From contig JASANG010001249.1 in the NCBI GenBank assembly GCA_030248215.1, forward strand, positions 45,013 through 109,012: a stretch of 64,000 nt of DNA, read 5' to 3'. Position 1 is the first letter of the stretch; each line of letters opens with the position of its first letter. Position numbers and translations under genes: made by a program. Of the stretch, positions 43,810-56,080 are shown in pieces. The notes under the pieces were generated by a model. That model made no database searches. It saw only the letters and a program-made list of their open reading frames with translations, and was not told where the DNA came from. The DNA comes from Enoplolaimus lenunculus. Its lineage: Eukaryota; Nematoda; Enoplea; Enoplida; Thoracostomopsidae.

Positions 43810-45200
43810 AATCTACAAAATATTGCCGTAACAATTGCATAAGCCTATTCCTAAGCGTAAGTCTTAGTGTAAAATTAAACTTATTTTAAGCGTAAGCCTA
43901 AGCCTAAGCCTCAATAAGAAATTAGCCTAAGTTTAAATTTGCTCCATTGGCGGTCCTGCGGAACAATGATATGCAGCCAACGTTAACCTGGGCCGGGTTA
44001 GCCAGCAGCAAACTGTAGATTATTTCTGAAAGTTCGAGTTCAATTTCCGTTTACCTGATTTAGCCAATTGGAACAGCCGTACCTGCAGCTGTGAATATAG
44101 TACTAAATGCAACTAATGTTGTGGACGTTACGATAGTATAATTACTTTGTTAGATATAAACAGGGGCATCGATGTACATTTAACGACTAAATTTGTTGGA
44201 CCTTTTCTCGAGCCTAAACATTGTGTCAAACTTTAAGTTTCTTATAATAAGTAAAAAACTTTAAACAAAATAAGTGAATAATTATCAAATGTTATATATG
44301 TATAAGTTAAAATTCATGGCTCATGTTCCTTAAGGGGCCAAATATTTGGTCGCAAGACCATAATAGAGTAAACTGACTAAATTATTTGCTTAGTCTTTGG
44401 TTTAAGCTTAAGTACACTTAGTTATAGGCTTATCCTTATGCGGGATTCACGTTATAACTTGGGCAGCCTGGAACACGTTTTGTCCCTATGACTATAGCTG
44501 GTAACATTTTGTCTGACCGTTTATCCGCTATGAGATTCAAAGAATTTGAATTGTCTGCTATCCTGATGTGATATCTACTGTTTGTACTGCAATATCATAT
44601 GATATTCCAAATATTGTCTGCGAGTATCATATGATATGTTTGAAAATGTCTGCAAAGTTGTGGTAAAGTAGCTTGATTGTCCAGTAGAATGTCATATGAT
44701 ACTAAAATTTCAAATTTGAATTATTTGTACTTAGGAACATATTTTTGGAAAAACTTAGCGAGAAACAGAAACGTAGAAGCTAATTCAACTTGCGAAATCA
44801 TTTAATGGTGCATTATCCGACTTTTTACTGTTTTATTTAGCGTACACAAATTCCATTGTCCTGTATAAATATCATATGATATTTAGTAGAATTTTGGAAT
44901 ATATGATATTCGCATAAATGTCCCGCAGTATCATATGACAAATGGTTATTTGTATACGATGATCGCTTGACATCAGTGACTTGTAAGCCAATGTCATATG
45001 ACATTCACATTTTGTCTACATAACCGCTATTGGGATCACAAAACTTTATGTTGACGTCGAATCAACTTGGACAAAACGTGTTCCAAGCTGCCCCAGTTAT
45101 AACATGAACGCCGCATTACGCTGAAGCCTAGGCTTAGTCTTAGGCTTATGCTTAGAAATATGCTTATACCAATGTTACATCCCTTAAAGGAACATTGGCC
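43810..45200. other. Repeat cluster downstream of the small gene
   Basis: A CCTAAG-rich copy of the TTAGGC element (about 43820-43970), a decayed one (about 44335-44437), the long CATATG-palindrome element (44439-45115) and another TTAGGC remnant (about 45117-45200). No gene seen. Confidence 0.65.
44439..45115. mobile_element. TGCGGGGTTCACGTTATAAC-family element, long copy
   Basis: The left end TGCGGGATTCACGTTATAAC and right end GTTATAACATGAACGCCGCA are inverted, followed inward by GGGCAGC...GGAACACGTTTTGTCC and its mirror. About 677 bp. At least six TCATATGA-centred palindromes lie inside (near 44591, 44624, 44690, 44869, 44926, 44991). No coding frame. Confidence 0.85.
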
Positions 45201-45371
45201 AAATTCATTAACATATTTTAGAGCAGAATTGGCGATTTGTAATTGGACATATAGGTCATGATTAGCACGTTTTTGTGGAAAACTTGATTCATTCTTAAAA
45301 TTCAAATTGATTTTGAAATTTTTTTGCTGCTAAATATTGGTATTAACAAACCGTGTATTTTTCAACAGACG

Positions 45372-45490
45372 AAGCTAAAGTAGCTGGTTTCCAGCGAATC
45401 AGCGGCGTGTTCGAGTGCGACGACCAATGAAAATCGTTCTGTTCTTCTCGATTATCATTCGACGGTTGACTTGATTGGTTTTAAACAAAT
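45372..45490 (-). pseudogene. Duplicated 3' end of the GPCR coding region
   Basis: On the minus strand this reads SQPSNDNREEQNDFHWSSHSNTPLIRW, against SQSSNDSRDEQNDFHCSPRSNTPLIDL at the true C-terminus (45840-45925). The nucleotide similarity covers about 95 bp, and the frame is intact through the homologous part and on to TVC and a stop. No convincing splice acceptor precedes it. It is either a decaying tandem copy or an alternative last exon. Confidence 0.6.
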
Positions 45491-45824
45491 TTTTTATCTG
45501 AACGTCGCTAGATCGAACCCTTCTTGTTCGTGCTTTTGCAGCTGCTTAATTTGAGATATTTGACGTACCGATCAACTTTGCTTAATCTCACAAGGAGCAC
45601 AAAACCTACTACAGAGCTTTCAGCCAATACATCAATGAACAGATTAGACGAGCAAGAGGACTAATTGGATTTCTGTTCAAAGTTAACCATTGTTGCCGTT
45701 TGTGCTTTTTCAACTGTTTAATTGAAGACGTCTGATAATGCAAATGGTTTCTACCTAAAGCTAACTCTGAGTCACCTTGCTTACTATTATCACCGAAATG
45801 AACGAATCAAAATACAACAAATGT

Positions 45825-48800
45825 TTACACTGCACTTTCAGGCAACAAATCAATAAGCGGCGTATTCGAACGAGGCGAGCAATGAAAGTCGTTCTGTTCA
45901 TCACGACTGTCATTTGATGATTGGCTTGAGCGATGACATGAATTTTGAATTGATACATTAAGATATTTTTCAGGAGGCGAGCAACAATTGTTATCGCTGT
46001 CTCCAGCAGCTGGTCGAATCCCAAACTGTATCGTGTGTCTTGCCCTTAAATTAGCAGCAAATGATCCCGTTTGGTCGGTTGGGTTCAAACTTGGAGGAGT
46101 CGTACACACACAGGACTGTTTTTGGAATCGAGAACTGCGTCTCATTTGGACTGCGGCTAACTCCAACGGGCTAAGCTCTAAGCTTTGATCATTGGTTATC
46201 ATCGAGTACGTAGTTGACGAGTCGTTCAACTTCAGCAAATCTTTGGAGCATTGTCCGTTCAGTTCCGGTTTCACTCCTGTATTAGTGTTAAAATTGTCTT
46301 GCAAAGGTAGTTTTTTCAGTGTTAGATGTTGTCTAATTGCAGGTAACGGACTTTCACTGGCGAACGCTTGGTTATCAGGTCTTCTGCGATCTGCTGAAAC
46401 TTTGTGGACAAAGGGGGTCACACGAGTCCATCCAGATCCGCGACGAATACCTGGATATTTCCGGCCCCCGCTACCGCTCATGGCTGGCCTAGGCTCGTTT
46501 CGGTGATAAGGTACGTTTGTGGACGCTGTTAAAAAGGACTGAACTTCAGAAGCGTTCGAATCTAACATTGAACGCTCTTCGCAAGATTCAAATTGTGAAC
46601 TCAACTGAGAATTGTTGTTGTTTTGAACGTAGCCACGCAGTTGTCCAGCTGCTGCAAACAGCAGGCGCCTTTGCGCCGCACCAAGGTTATCGTGGGGCAT
46701 AGTATTTTGCCTGTTTCTACCAAACACCCGTGCTAGTCGTTTAAGTTCACGCAAAATCCGCCTATTACAGTATGCGTACATTGGAAGCCGTAGAGTTAAA
46801 TTTAAAATAACCATTAGATTGCTTGTATCAACAGCGAACGTGTAAAATTTATAATTTTGATACAAAAATTCTATGTTTACATGCTCAAGGCATGTAACAA
46901 TCAAAATCAACGCGTTTGATACTAAATAACAACTAACAACTGTTGCCATCATTCGTGTCGCTTCACGTAATTCGCGATTTGCTCGCATTTTACGCCGAAA
47001 GCTTGATTCGATTGCCAAAGGGCCAAGTCGGCCACCGACTGTACCCCAAAATGTTGCCGACGACGACGCTCGAGTTATCGTTGAGAATCGTGAAGTGGCG
47101 TGGCTAATCGGGGCCATTAGCGCTGGCGGAAGCGGGAAACCATGTGTGGTTGCTGTGGATAACTTTGAAGGTTCTTCTGGCGAAATGGTCGGAAACGAAT
47201 ATCTCACAACCCGAGGGCAAGCCGGACCCAGCGGGGCTGTGAGCATTTGAGACGCTGCCGCCATACGGAACGCACCACCAGATTTGGTCCACTCCTTTGT
47301 TGTTGTTGTTGGTGGTGGTGTTTTTCGAGCAGTGCTTGAAGTGCTCTTTGATCGCGCCGCTGCATAACACCGTGATTTAGAACGACGGCTGGGCAACCAA
47401 AGTGAAGACGCAAACGGCCGTGAATTGATTTCGGTTCTCGAGGTCGAATGACGATTATTTGGTGCACTTTGACTACTGTTCGCCCGGCATGGGGATGAAA
47501 ATTTTCGTTGATTCGCAGATGAATTTTCAGCGTACTGGTGGTGTGGGTCGTAGCCATTTTCACAGGTCCTATCTGACGATTTGTGAAGCACAATCATGAT
47601 ATCGTTATTGCGTCGGTCGTGATGAACCCGATTGTTATTTGTTTGGCTTCGGCGACTAAACTGTCTAAACAATGAATGTCGAAGGCGGCTTAAAACCGAC
47701 CCACGGGCTGATTGTCTTGGTGTGTCGCAACTTTCAGCATGGTCACCGCCGGAACTGACAAAATTTTCACGTGGACAATCGGTTGTATGCGCACCGGATG
47801 CTGAAGGCACTTGCTTGTTGACTTTCCGGACAATACCTAAAAACAGGATTGTAGCATGGTCGTATGCAATAGGGTGACATACATATTCTCTCGAAATTTC
47901 GGAAAAGCGTCGAAAAAAGACACTTTTACAGATTGTAAAACATCTGTATATGTCAAAAACTTTTCGTGCTCGCTACGCTCACACATAAAAGACTTTTAGA
48001 CATGGTTAACGTCTCCCGAAATGAAATGCTGGCCACTCCCCTGACGCGTACCCGCATTCTTTTGACATTGGTTTAAGCGAGTGAAAAGCCAAAAGCAATT
48101 TTAGTACTACTTTATCCATTTGCAAAATTTTTCCCCAGATCCATCGCTTGAGTGTGCGCCTACCTTGAAACTGTTTGCTAAAATTTTAGTTAAGCATAGA
48201 TTTAAATACAGAGGATGCGGCTGTACGTATGATACAGTATGGTGAAGGACGGTAACGAACGGCTACGTGCCATGACGTACGGCGCCGCAGGGCATGTATA
48301 GCACCATGCTTACCGTATCAGAATATGATGGTCCATTACACTGTATGCTTGCCGGCAGCATTGATATTTAACATCGCGTAGTTGAGGGTACAAGTAGTAT
48401 CAGAGATGAACTGCGCTACGTAGTAGTACAGCATTTACAGAAGGATCTATAGCTTGAAAGATTGAACTCACATCGCGCTTGGTTATCCAGCTGCAAGTTC
48501 AAAGGTTTAACCGACTGGTTTTACCTGGTCTGCCACACTGATCAAGGTAATGGTAATTGCAGTTAATTCATTAATTTAATTGCTAAATTCATAGTGCTAT
48601 TATCCAATACAATGTTAAAATAACCATTATTTACTCACAAATATTTCGAAGCGCTTACCGACGTTGAGGACCAACAACGAAAAGAACGGAATGAAAACTT
48701 GAACAAAATTGCCAAAATAAAACATTATCGCGACCCGATAAATTTGATTCGATGCAAGATCTGACGGTAACACTACTTGTGAATTGAATCCGGTACAGTT

Positions 48801-50967
48801 TGGAAAATATGTCAGCTGAAAGTTGTGAAATGTTGCATATATGTGAACCAATGTATTAACTGCAAGAGTGCATAGAAACTTCGCGGGCTCATTACAAGTC
48901 AACAAAATATATAACGCGCTTATGTAGCGTTTTTGGTGAAGCCGTTGTACTTTGTAGATATATAAAACTCATCCGAAACGATATTACAAACCGAACTTTG
49001 AAAATTTGTAAAAACAACAAACAAGATATTTTAGTTACAAACGAGAAGATCGATCCTAAAAATTAGTTACACTTTTAGAGGGCAGCGTGCGGAAACTTTT
49101 GACATGTTCTTAAAGTAACTAACTACGTTTATTTATAAGTTACAGAATCAAAACAACTAACGACAAAAGTGGATCCATCTCGTATTTATAAATTAATTTA
49201 GTTCCCTGGATTGTAGTAGCGGATGTATCCAGGATTTCATTTTGGGAGAGCATAAACGATATGACAAAACTGTTTACGACCAAATGGGAAGTATCGACAA
49301 AAATTTAATCCGCTATTGAAAATAAGAATTGTTCCAACAGAACGTCAACCATGTCGTCTTTGGTGCCATTGTGTCAGCAATTACCTTAAGCTCCCAAAAA
49401 CACGATACCCGTGATGCAAACGACAAGAATACAATCACACAAGCAACCGCGGTTCGTTCTTGTTGCTGATTGCGTTTGCCTCCAACAGCGCCGTCCATAT
49501 AACAACACGGGCATCGTGTCGGATTTGGCCGGCAGAATCGTTCAAGTCGTGGATGAATCCCAATGCAATTTTCAACTGCAGGTGCAATAAGCAAATATGT
49601 TGACGCTAGTTTCATCATCTTGCTCAACGTATACACTTCACGAATGTATCTGAAATAAAGCACGCCTGATTATAATGAATGGCATTAAGGCTGCGGCCCT
49701 GGTAATGTTACCGCCACAACTGCACGCTACCCGCGGCTGCCCGCGGGTGACGTGGGAAGGGGGAAACTGGTAAGAAAGATGTCTCGAGTATACCCGCGGT
49801 TAAAAACTTTCAAAGCGCGAGTAGTAATTTGTGATTCTTTATCCACCTAAAGTTTTCATAAAAACGGCAAACAGGGTTTAAAGTACATAGCTAGTATCCC
49901 TCACAAATATTTGGACATATTCTTCGCTATTCCTATAGAAGTTATATTTTTGTTTGGCTAGGAACAATATGTTCACAAGTTTTCGGAGTAAAATCGTGAA
50001 ACAAATTTGCGACGAAACCATCAAGAAATGTGTGATTAGGTATACGATCTTAATTTTTACATTGATTTTGTAAAGACAATAACCTTTTGAGTCACTTATC
50101 ATGATCACCCATTATCAAACAACATAGTTTTACCGATAATAGGTGTAATGTGCAATATTAAAAGTGTTACATTTTTACCGAATGGTTTGTTTTCAAAGTT
50201 AACAATAGAATTTTTTGTAACGTAAATCGAATGACTAACATCAATACACTGTAACAATATTATATTAAACACAGAAGAAAAAATAAAGGCGGTTAAATGG
50301 CGGGTAGTGGGTAAATGAATTTTCCGCCGATATACCCGCGCGCAAAAAATTCCACGGGTAAAGCGCAACGCGGGTCAAATAATCTTTACACATACACCTC
50401 TGGTTTCCACAACTAAAGCACAAATATAAATATATATAACCAAACTTACGTGCACCACACCAAATACAATCGAACACTATCCATGTAATCCATTAAAATT
50501 TGAACGGGAAAAATGAGAATATAATTCATCGCAGTACACGCGTCAAATACTGCGACCAGTCCCAAATAAAACTGGGATGTTTTTCGAATCGGCCTTCGAA
50601 ACAGTATCATCATTAAAATACAATTGCAAACAAATCCAGCCAATGACAACAGGGTCCCTGTGACGGCGATAACGTAAAATTTCGTCTCTAAATATTCCAT
50701 TTTAGTGTAAACAGGAATGCAGCTGGAATTTAACCCGAGGGAAGCTGTGAAATTTGTGATATTCGAAGAATACTGAAATGTTGATCTGTGTCCGTGACCA
50801 GTTGAATGATTGCGGTAGTTGTTGCTCGCGCCCCCACCGGTGCTACTCGTGTAGGTTAAGTTGTTATAGTAGTAGTTACGACCACCTCCAGCACTACTGT
50901 ACATCCATAGTGTTTCTGTTAAGCTCATTAGTTTGTCGACATTTGTTGCCGTTTTCGCAAATGCCAT
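45825..50967 (-). CDS. Class A neuropeptide-type GPCR with giant third loop
   Basis: A seven-helix cell-surface receptor, probably for a neuropeptide. Four in-phase exons in minus order: 50967-50450, 49649-49385, 48815-48659 and 47836-45825, 983 residues. The glycosylated N-terminus (NLT, NHS, NIT, NFT, NSS) is followed by TM1 (about 97-122), TM2 (132-158), TM3 (174-200), TM4 (238-261), TM5 (283-310), TM6 (608-631) and TM7 (643-667). The third loop is about 290 residues, Ser/Arg-rich. The cytoplasmic tail is about 315. The DRY position reads ENC, and TM7 has NLTLRLPMY in place of NPxxY. The TM7 pattern (DTSNLMVILN) and overall order suggest the FMRFamide-receptor-like branch of nematode rhodopsin-type receptors; that is inference. 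The residues around the DRY site are unusual, so ligand and coupling are unknown. The whole last exon is a single open frame of 2012 bases. Confidence 0.88.
48220..48335. repeat. Short inverted repeat in a GPCR intron
   Basis: TGATACAGTATGGTGAAGGACGG on the left and CACCATGCTTACCGTATCA on the right are imperfect inverted arms around GTACGGCGCCGC. Probably a small foldback element. Confidence 0.5.
49700..50390. repeat. ACCCGCGG-word element in GPCR intron 1
   Basis: TACCCGCGGCTGCCCGCGGGTGACGTGGG at 49728-49756 and TATACCCGCGCGCAAAAAATTCC with GCGCAACGCGGGTC at 50330-50380 look like the two ends of one GC-ended element about 650 bp long. The interior is AT-rich and non-coding. Confidence 0.45.
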
Positions 50968-51271
50968 TATTTTGTAGTAATATTTTAAAAAATTGACTAT
51001 TATACTCGCTATATTAAATTGGTACGAAATAAATATACTTTCATATCATTGTTTTCATATAACTGATTTTTAAATTGGCAATCTTGCCAACAGTACCAAG
51101 AGCGCATGATGCATACTTCAACAAGAATATGTAACTAGATACATTCTGTGTAGGAAATAATGTACCTGGTACGCGTTGCGCTTTTGGTCTGCACCCCCTT
51201 GTTTAGAGGGCGGGTACAACCTGTGGGTAGCATGGCGTTTTATTGTAGCCGACATCAAAAATACTCCGCTT

Positions 51272-52345
51272 ATAGTTTATCCCCTTCGCACATAGAGCTG
51301 GCTATGGGATTCAGCGCAGTGTATATACTTTAGTTAATTGAGCGAAGCGAAACTCCGAGCGAAGCTCGGAGTTTCGCGAAGCGTTTTATGTTTTGTACTT
51401 GGGGGTCGAAAGGTGGATGTCCGTCTGTCCGTCTGTCCGTCCGAAAAGAATCTCAGGAACGGTTGAACCGATTTTGATAAACTTTTTTTGTTTGAAAGCC
51501 AATTATCCTGGGGCGTTAACCTCGCATTAGGGTTTTAAAATTTTTAAGCCGTTTATTAGCTACAGGCTAATTTGCATAATTAATTAAGCCTAAATTAGGA
51601 CTTTCCACAATATTTCACTAATTATTACAGTTAGAAGCAATCTAATTTTATCATTAAAGGGTTTTTGGGTGCGAGGAATCTGCGTAGGCTGTTTAGAAAC
51701 CTCCAAAACCGATAATTGAGCAGTTAGCTAATAGATAATTTGCAAATTAGCATAGTTTATAAGCCTAAATTAAGACTTTTTACAATATTTCACTAATTAT
51801 TAAGGTTAAAAGCAATATAATTTCAGCACTAAAGGTTTTTTGGTGCGAGGAATTTTAATAAATAGTTTACAAACATCCAAAACGGATAATTGAATAGTTA
51901 GGTAATAGCTAATTTGCATATTAGCTTAATTGACAAGACAAAACTAGGACATTTTAAATTATTCCAAAAATTATTACAGTGGCTGAAGGGTTTTTTGGTG
52001 CGAGGAATTTGAATAAATAGTTTACAAACATCCGAAACCGATAATTGAATAGTTAGCTAATAGCTAATTTGTATATTACGTTAATTGCTTACGTGCGTTC
52101 GAGCTTCGCTCAATACATGTAGTCCCACTACGACTGGTATATAGTGCACAGCGTTTAACAATTGCAAAACGCATACATAGTACTAAATCAGCACAAGACG
52201 TGAGAGCCCCCTCAGGCTCGAGCGTCAACTCCTATAGCTGAGTGGTAATTGTAGACGCCTTCCACTACAGTCGCTGGATTTCAAATGCTAGCATAAAAGT
52301 AAGTCTTAGATGAAATTGAAAATTTTTATGTGATAAAGGGTTAAT
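51272..52345 (+). mobile_element. tRNA-headed element split by another insertion
   Basis: The left piece (51272-51327: TTATCCCCTTCGCACATAGAG ... AGTGTATATA) and right piece (52137-52345: GTATATAGTGCACAGCGTTT ... ACAAGACGTGAGAGCCCCCTC ... TAGCTGAGTGG) join into the element seen whole at 43225-43515. The interruption is the 51328-52136 element. Confidence 0.75.
51328..52136. mobile_element. TTGAGCGAAGC-ended element with internal repeats
   Basis: The left part reads AATTGAGCGAAGCGAAACTC plus a CGAGCGAAGCTCGG hairpin. The right part is GAGCTTCGCTCAATACATG, the inverted end. Inside are TCCGTCTGTCCGTCTGTCCG, GAACGGTTGAACCGATTTTG and three diverged tandem units of about 130 bp with TTAGCTAATAGCTAATTTGC and GTGCGAGGAATTT. 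It is flanked on both sides by GTATATA, a 7-bp target duplication. Confidence 0.8.
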
Positions 52346-52749
52346 TTAGGATTATTGCATGTGACAGCGCCCCCCTTCTAAATAAGGGTGGTCGGTCAAA
52401 AGCATAACTTCCGATGATACATTTTATACCATGCGGAACCCCAAGGATCGTATTTTCGGAAAAAATAACGTTTTGACAAACGCCAAATGACGTTTATTAC
52501 AGTAGCGCAGCGCTGTGCAAGCGGTTCGTTTTATAGTCTCTCTACGTTAAATAGCGGTTTTGTGCCCAAGGTTTTCCTTAAGTCCCCCAAAGTTCCCCGG
52601 TTTAAGCATAGACACCCACACCAGTGACTCTAGTACTTGGTTAACCACTGCGCACTGCGCACACCAAACAAACACAACGTCCATTTGCTCAGAACCGTCG
52701 AAGTCTGTAAAATTCCGCAAAGTCCACTAAATTCGTACACAACAATGTC

Positions 52750-53272
52750 AAACTGAAATGAAATTTTAGCCACAAAAAATGAAAGATCTGATATTGATTC
52801 CGGTCCTGGCTAGCCCATATGCATATCGACCTAATTTCATACAGAACGGCACCCGCAGCTGGAGGTCCGCCGTTCAAATTAGGTCCAGAGGCACATTTCC
52901 TGTACAACAACACAACTATCAACAACAACAACGACAACGACAAAACAACAGCAACAGCGATAAGTTCGACACCCATATTTGGTGCTGACATAGCTTAGCT
53001 ATGTCGTTATCAACAAATATAGCCACCACTAATACACAACATTATTCAGTGGCCGCGCAGGGCCCAGATAAACGTCACATTGCGGACGCAGCCGCCATAA
53101 TCCTCAATACAATACTTTTTACACCTTCTAGCAACGACTAAGCCTAAATTATGTTTCAAGAGAGACTAGGTGGAGCCAGGGATTCCCTTAAGGCGTAGTT
53201 TAGTTTGGATTTAGTTTGTGTTTTAGTTGTTAGTTTGAGACGTAATTAAGAATAGCACAGCCACCTACGCTT
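52750..53272 (-). repeat. Unclassified interspersed repeat, copy 2
   Basis: The reverse complement matches 37028-37560. A tempting minus-strand frame here (MSAPNMGVELIAVAVVLSLS, a membrane helix) is not kept in the other copy, so it is not counted as a gene. Class unknown. Confidence 0.7.
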
Positions 53273-54282
53273 TGGAGTAACATAAACAGTTACGCGGTGT
53301 GACTATTACGTTCTATCAAATTAGTATTATTATTCCGCTGGGAAGAAGAGAAATGTTCCTATCTCTGTTTTAAAAAATGCATATAATTCCGCCAACAAAG
53401 CATATACATTCAATAATTTGATTTGCAACTAGACACCTTGGGTTGAACCTGATTTTGTAAAACTCCAATCTTGAGTTCTGATTTAATTTTTAAAATTTGA
53501 CGCCTATTTAAATATTCACATTCTAAAAATAAAAGGTCAGAAATAAAAAATAATCTTAAATTAATCAATAATTACCTGTAGCAGCAGAAAAATTCCTATA
53601 GAAATCTAGTTCAAATAAAATACGTTAGCTTAGCTTTAGACTAGGGGATTTTTGTTAATTTTTTAGTAATATTTAATTTGCGTTAATCCTTCGATCGGCT
53701 TCACTAGGTTAATTATGCTCAGTTAAAATAAATCCATTCAGGTGTTCATCAGCTGAGCATATATTGCTATATTTGAAAGAATTTTGGAATTTAAAAAATT
53801 AATATACGCAGATGACAATCAATTTAGCAAAGAATAGTTTACTGGTTTAAGTATTGGTTTTCTAAAAAACGTATGTCTAATCTATTAACCTGGCGCCAGA
53901 GCCTTTACCTAAGCCTAAGTCACAAGGGCTGAAAAATTTTGTCATTCAGATTATGATGAATGCATTAAATGCATAATGTGAAATTAACGTTTTTCATACA
54001 TACATTATTTTGAAGTACGGAGAACTGAGCTTTATGTACAAGACACACTTCCTCGCTCAAATAGCTGAAACGAGGAAAATTCCACCTTGACTCTACTTTC
54101 TACTGGCGTTATATAACTTATGTCAATTCATTCCTAACAGTCGGACTTGTCATTCAGCATAATATGAGTATGTAAATGCTTAGTAGCTGTCTGAAAGAAA
54201 TTTAAGAAAAATACAACAAACATACAGACTGCAAACATCGCTAATTTAGCAGGTCATTTAACTCAGACCAAAGAAATAAGTA

Positions 54283-54429
54283 GGCCCGTAGTCAGATCAC
54301 TTTGATACATGGCTATATGTTTTTTAGGAGGAGCATACAAAGGTTCTTGACTTGATGACTTACAAGCAAGATTAAAAATTTTCGTGGCCGGATGCAAAAT
54401 TTTTTCTCAATGCTGAACACGAGTCCCGA
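54283..54429. mobile_element. GGGCCCGTAGCCAG-family MITE
   Basis: GGCCCGTAGTCAGATCACTTTG, TGATGACTTACAAGCAAG and AACACGAGTCCC follow family order. The right end is degraded. Confidence 0.6.
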
Positions 54430-55432
54430 AATAGGAAAGAAACAAGTGAGGAATCCGAATCAATTTTTAGGCCATACCAAGCCTATACATTGGACTACTG
54501 CAATAGGTTTTTGGCGACTTTGGCATTAATTGGTGTCAAAGTTTTTCGATGATACCTGGTTTACAACCAGCGTTTTGGACTGGGTCTAAGCAACCAGTAG
54601 CTACAGTATAGGCTAAGTTTAGAAAATTTCGTAAGCAAAGCTTGCGTAAAGCTTGCCGCAACTTTCATACAAGCAGGAAGAGAAAGAGTCATCAGAGAAA
54701 CGAGGTACGTTGGTTGATATATCTAATACGAATAGGTTTACCGTCTAAATTATTAAACATAAGCTTGATAATAGTATGCAATTATACGTAATCAAAAATT
54801 AAAAGCGCTTTGGGTCAAAAGGTTTTTGGTCAACTGTAAATACGAAAGTTGTGCATTAATATCAAACAGATGGAAAGTTTTCTGAAACTCAAACTATCAG
54901 CACATCACGAAGACAAGTACACGCACACACATTGCCCAAATCATATTTGCAGAAAATATCCAAATTTGCACAGATTCGAAATCGGTCGTTACGTTCTTAT
55001 TCGGAGACAAAATTTTGCTCCTAAAGTCAGCCATCCCTAGTGTGACTGCAAATTATGCTTAGCGCATCTTAGATTTCCGGTTAAGATTAAACAGCTGATG
55101 ATTAAACTGTGTGCTGTGTTTGTGAGATTTAGCTAAAATTTTGTTTGCCCGAGTAACATTACACATTAATCTGTCAAGTTTAACACAGATGGCTAACAAA
55201 TGAAATAGTAACACTTTGAAGCCTTTCTTCTATGAAGTGGTTTAATAGCTGAGAGCACATATCGCAACGCGGAACATACAAGTGTTCTTGATCCTATCTA
55301 AACTTTCATGACAGGGTTAAAACTGACCAGGATGAAAAGTATCCCACAGTTCAGATAGAGCAACCTGTGAGTAACTTCGAGCAATGTGTATTCGTTAATT
55401 AATATATGGCGCGCAGTGTTCAACAATTAATG

Positions 55433-55829
55433 CAGTGACCCAAATAAGAGGGAGTAATAAGAAGGAATCCCCATTTTGAGTCCCAATCAATACAAATCCG
55501 TATATTTCATAAGAGTTCGTAAGCGGATAGAGTCCCTAATTTGAGTTCATAAATGACAATTACCGATAGTTGTAGTGCATTAATCACTCACGGACCAAAG
55601 TCTTGAAAGTATATTTCTATAAGTATAACCTTGCATTATCGCGCTAGCTTTTGATCAAAACGCACAAACGATTAATTCAACGGATTGCAATGCCGGATAT
55701 ATATCAGTAACGAAGAGCGACGGAAGGCGGGTTAAAAATAAATAACGGTACGTAACCGAACACCAAGGGGTATCACCCTCTGGAGAGGCTAAATAAATAT
55801 CAGCCCCCATTTATTAGAATCACTACAGT
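55433..55829. mobile_element. CTGTAGTGACCCGAATAAG-family MITE, long copy
   Basis: The left end is GCAGTGACCCAAATAAGAGGG and the right end is TTATTAGAATCACTACAGTAC. It has the full family interior (CCATTTTGAGTCCCAATCAA, TTGTAGTGCATTAATC, ACGAAGAGCGACGGAAGG, CACCCTCTGGAGAGGC). At about 397 bp it is the most complete uninterrupted copy. Confidence 0.85.
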
Positions 55830-55892
55830 ACTACGAGTATGCGCATCGCAAGCTCCTTATTAACCTGGGTGCATGAGAACGTAGCACGCCCG

Positions 55893-56080
55893 TAGCAGCC
55901 ACCCTGCCCACCATTTGGGGGGCCTTGTCCCCTAAAGGGGCCTCCACCGTAATCGGTTGAAACAAAAACCGCTTAAGATTTAAAATGCGTCTGGCTTCTC
56001 GCTCGCTTCGCTCGAGAGTTCGGCGGCCCCACCCTGGAATTTGGGAGGAGCCCCCACCCCTGCCTTCTCCGGCACTGGAA
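55893..56080. mobile_element. GC-rich CAGTGCC-ended repeat, copy 2
   Basis: The reverse complement starts CCAGTGCCGGAGAAGG and contains CCAGGGTGGGGCCGCCG, GAGCGAAGCGAGCGAG and CGGTTTTTGTTTCAACCG, matching 4335-4516. Any frame across it is a by-product of the repeat. Confidence 0.7.

Noticed and set aside
45988-47877. Several long frames on the plus strand and second minus frame
   Set aside because: They are shadows of the 2-kb GPCR last exon, which is phase-consistent with three upstream helix-coding exons.
52689-52991. Minus-strand frame with an N-terminal membrane helix (MSAPNMGVELIAVAVV)
   Set aside because: It lies in a repeat whose other copy at 37.3 kb does not keep the frame, and no partner exon was found.
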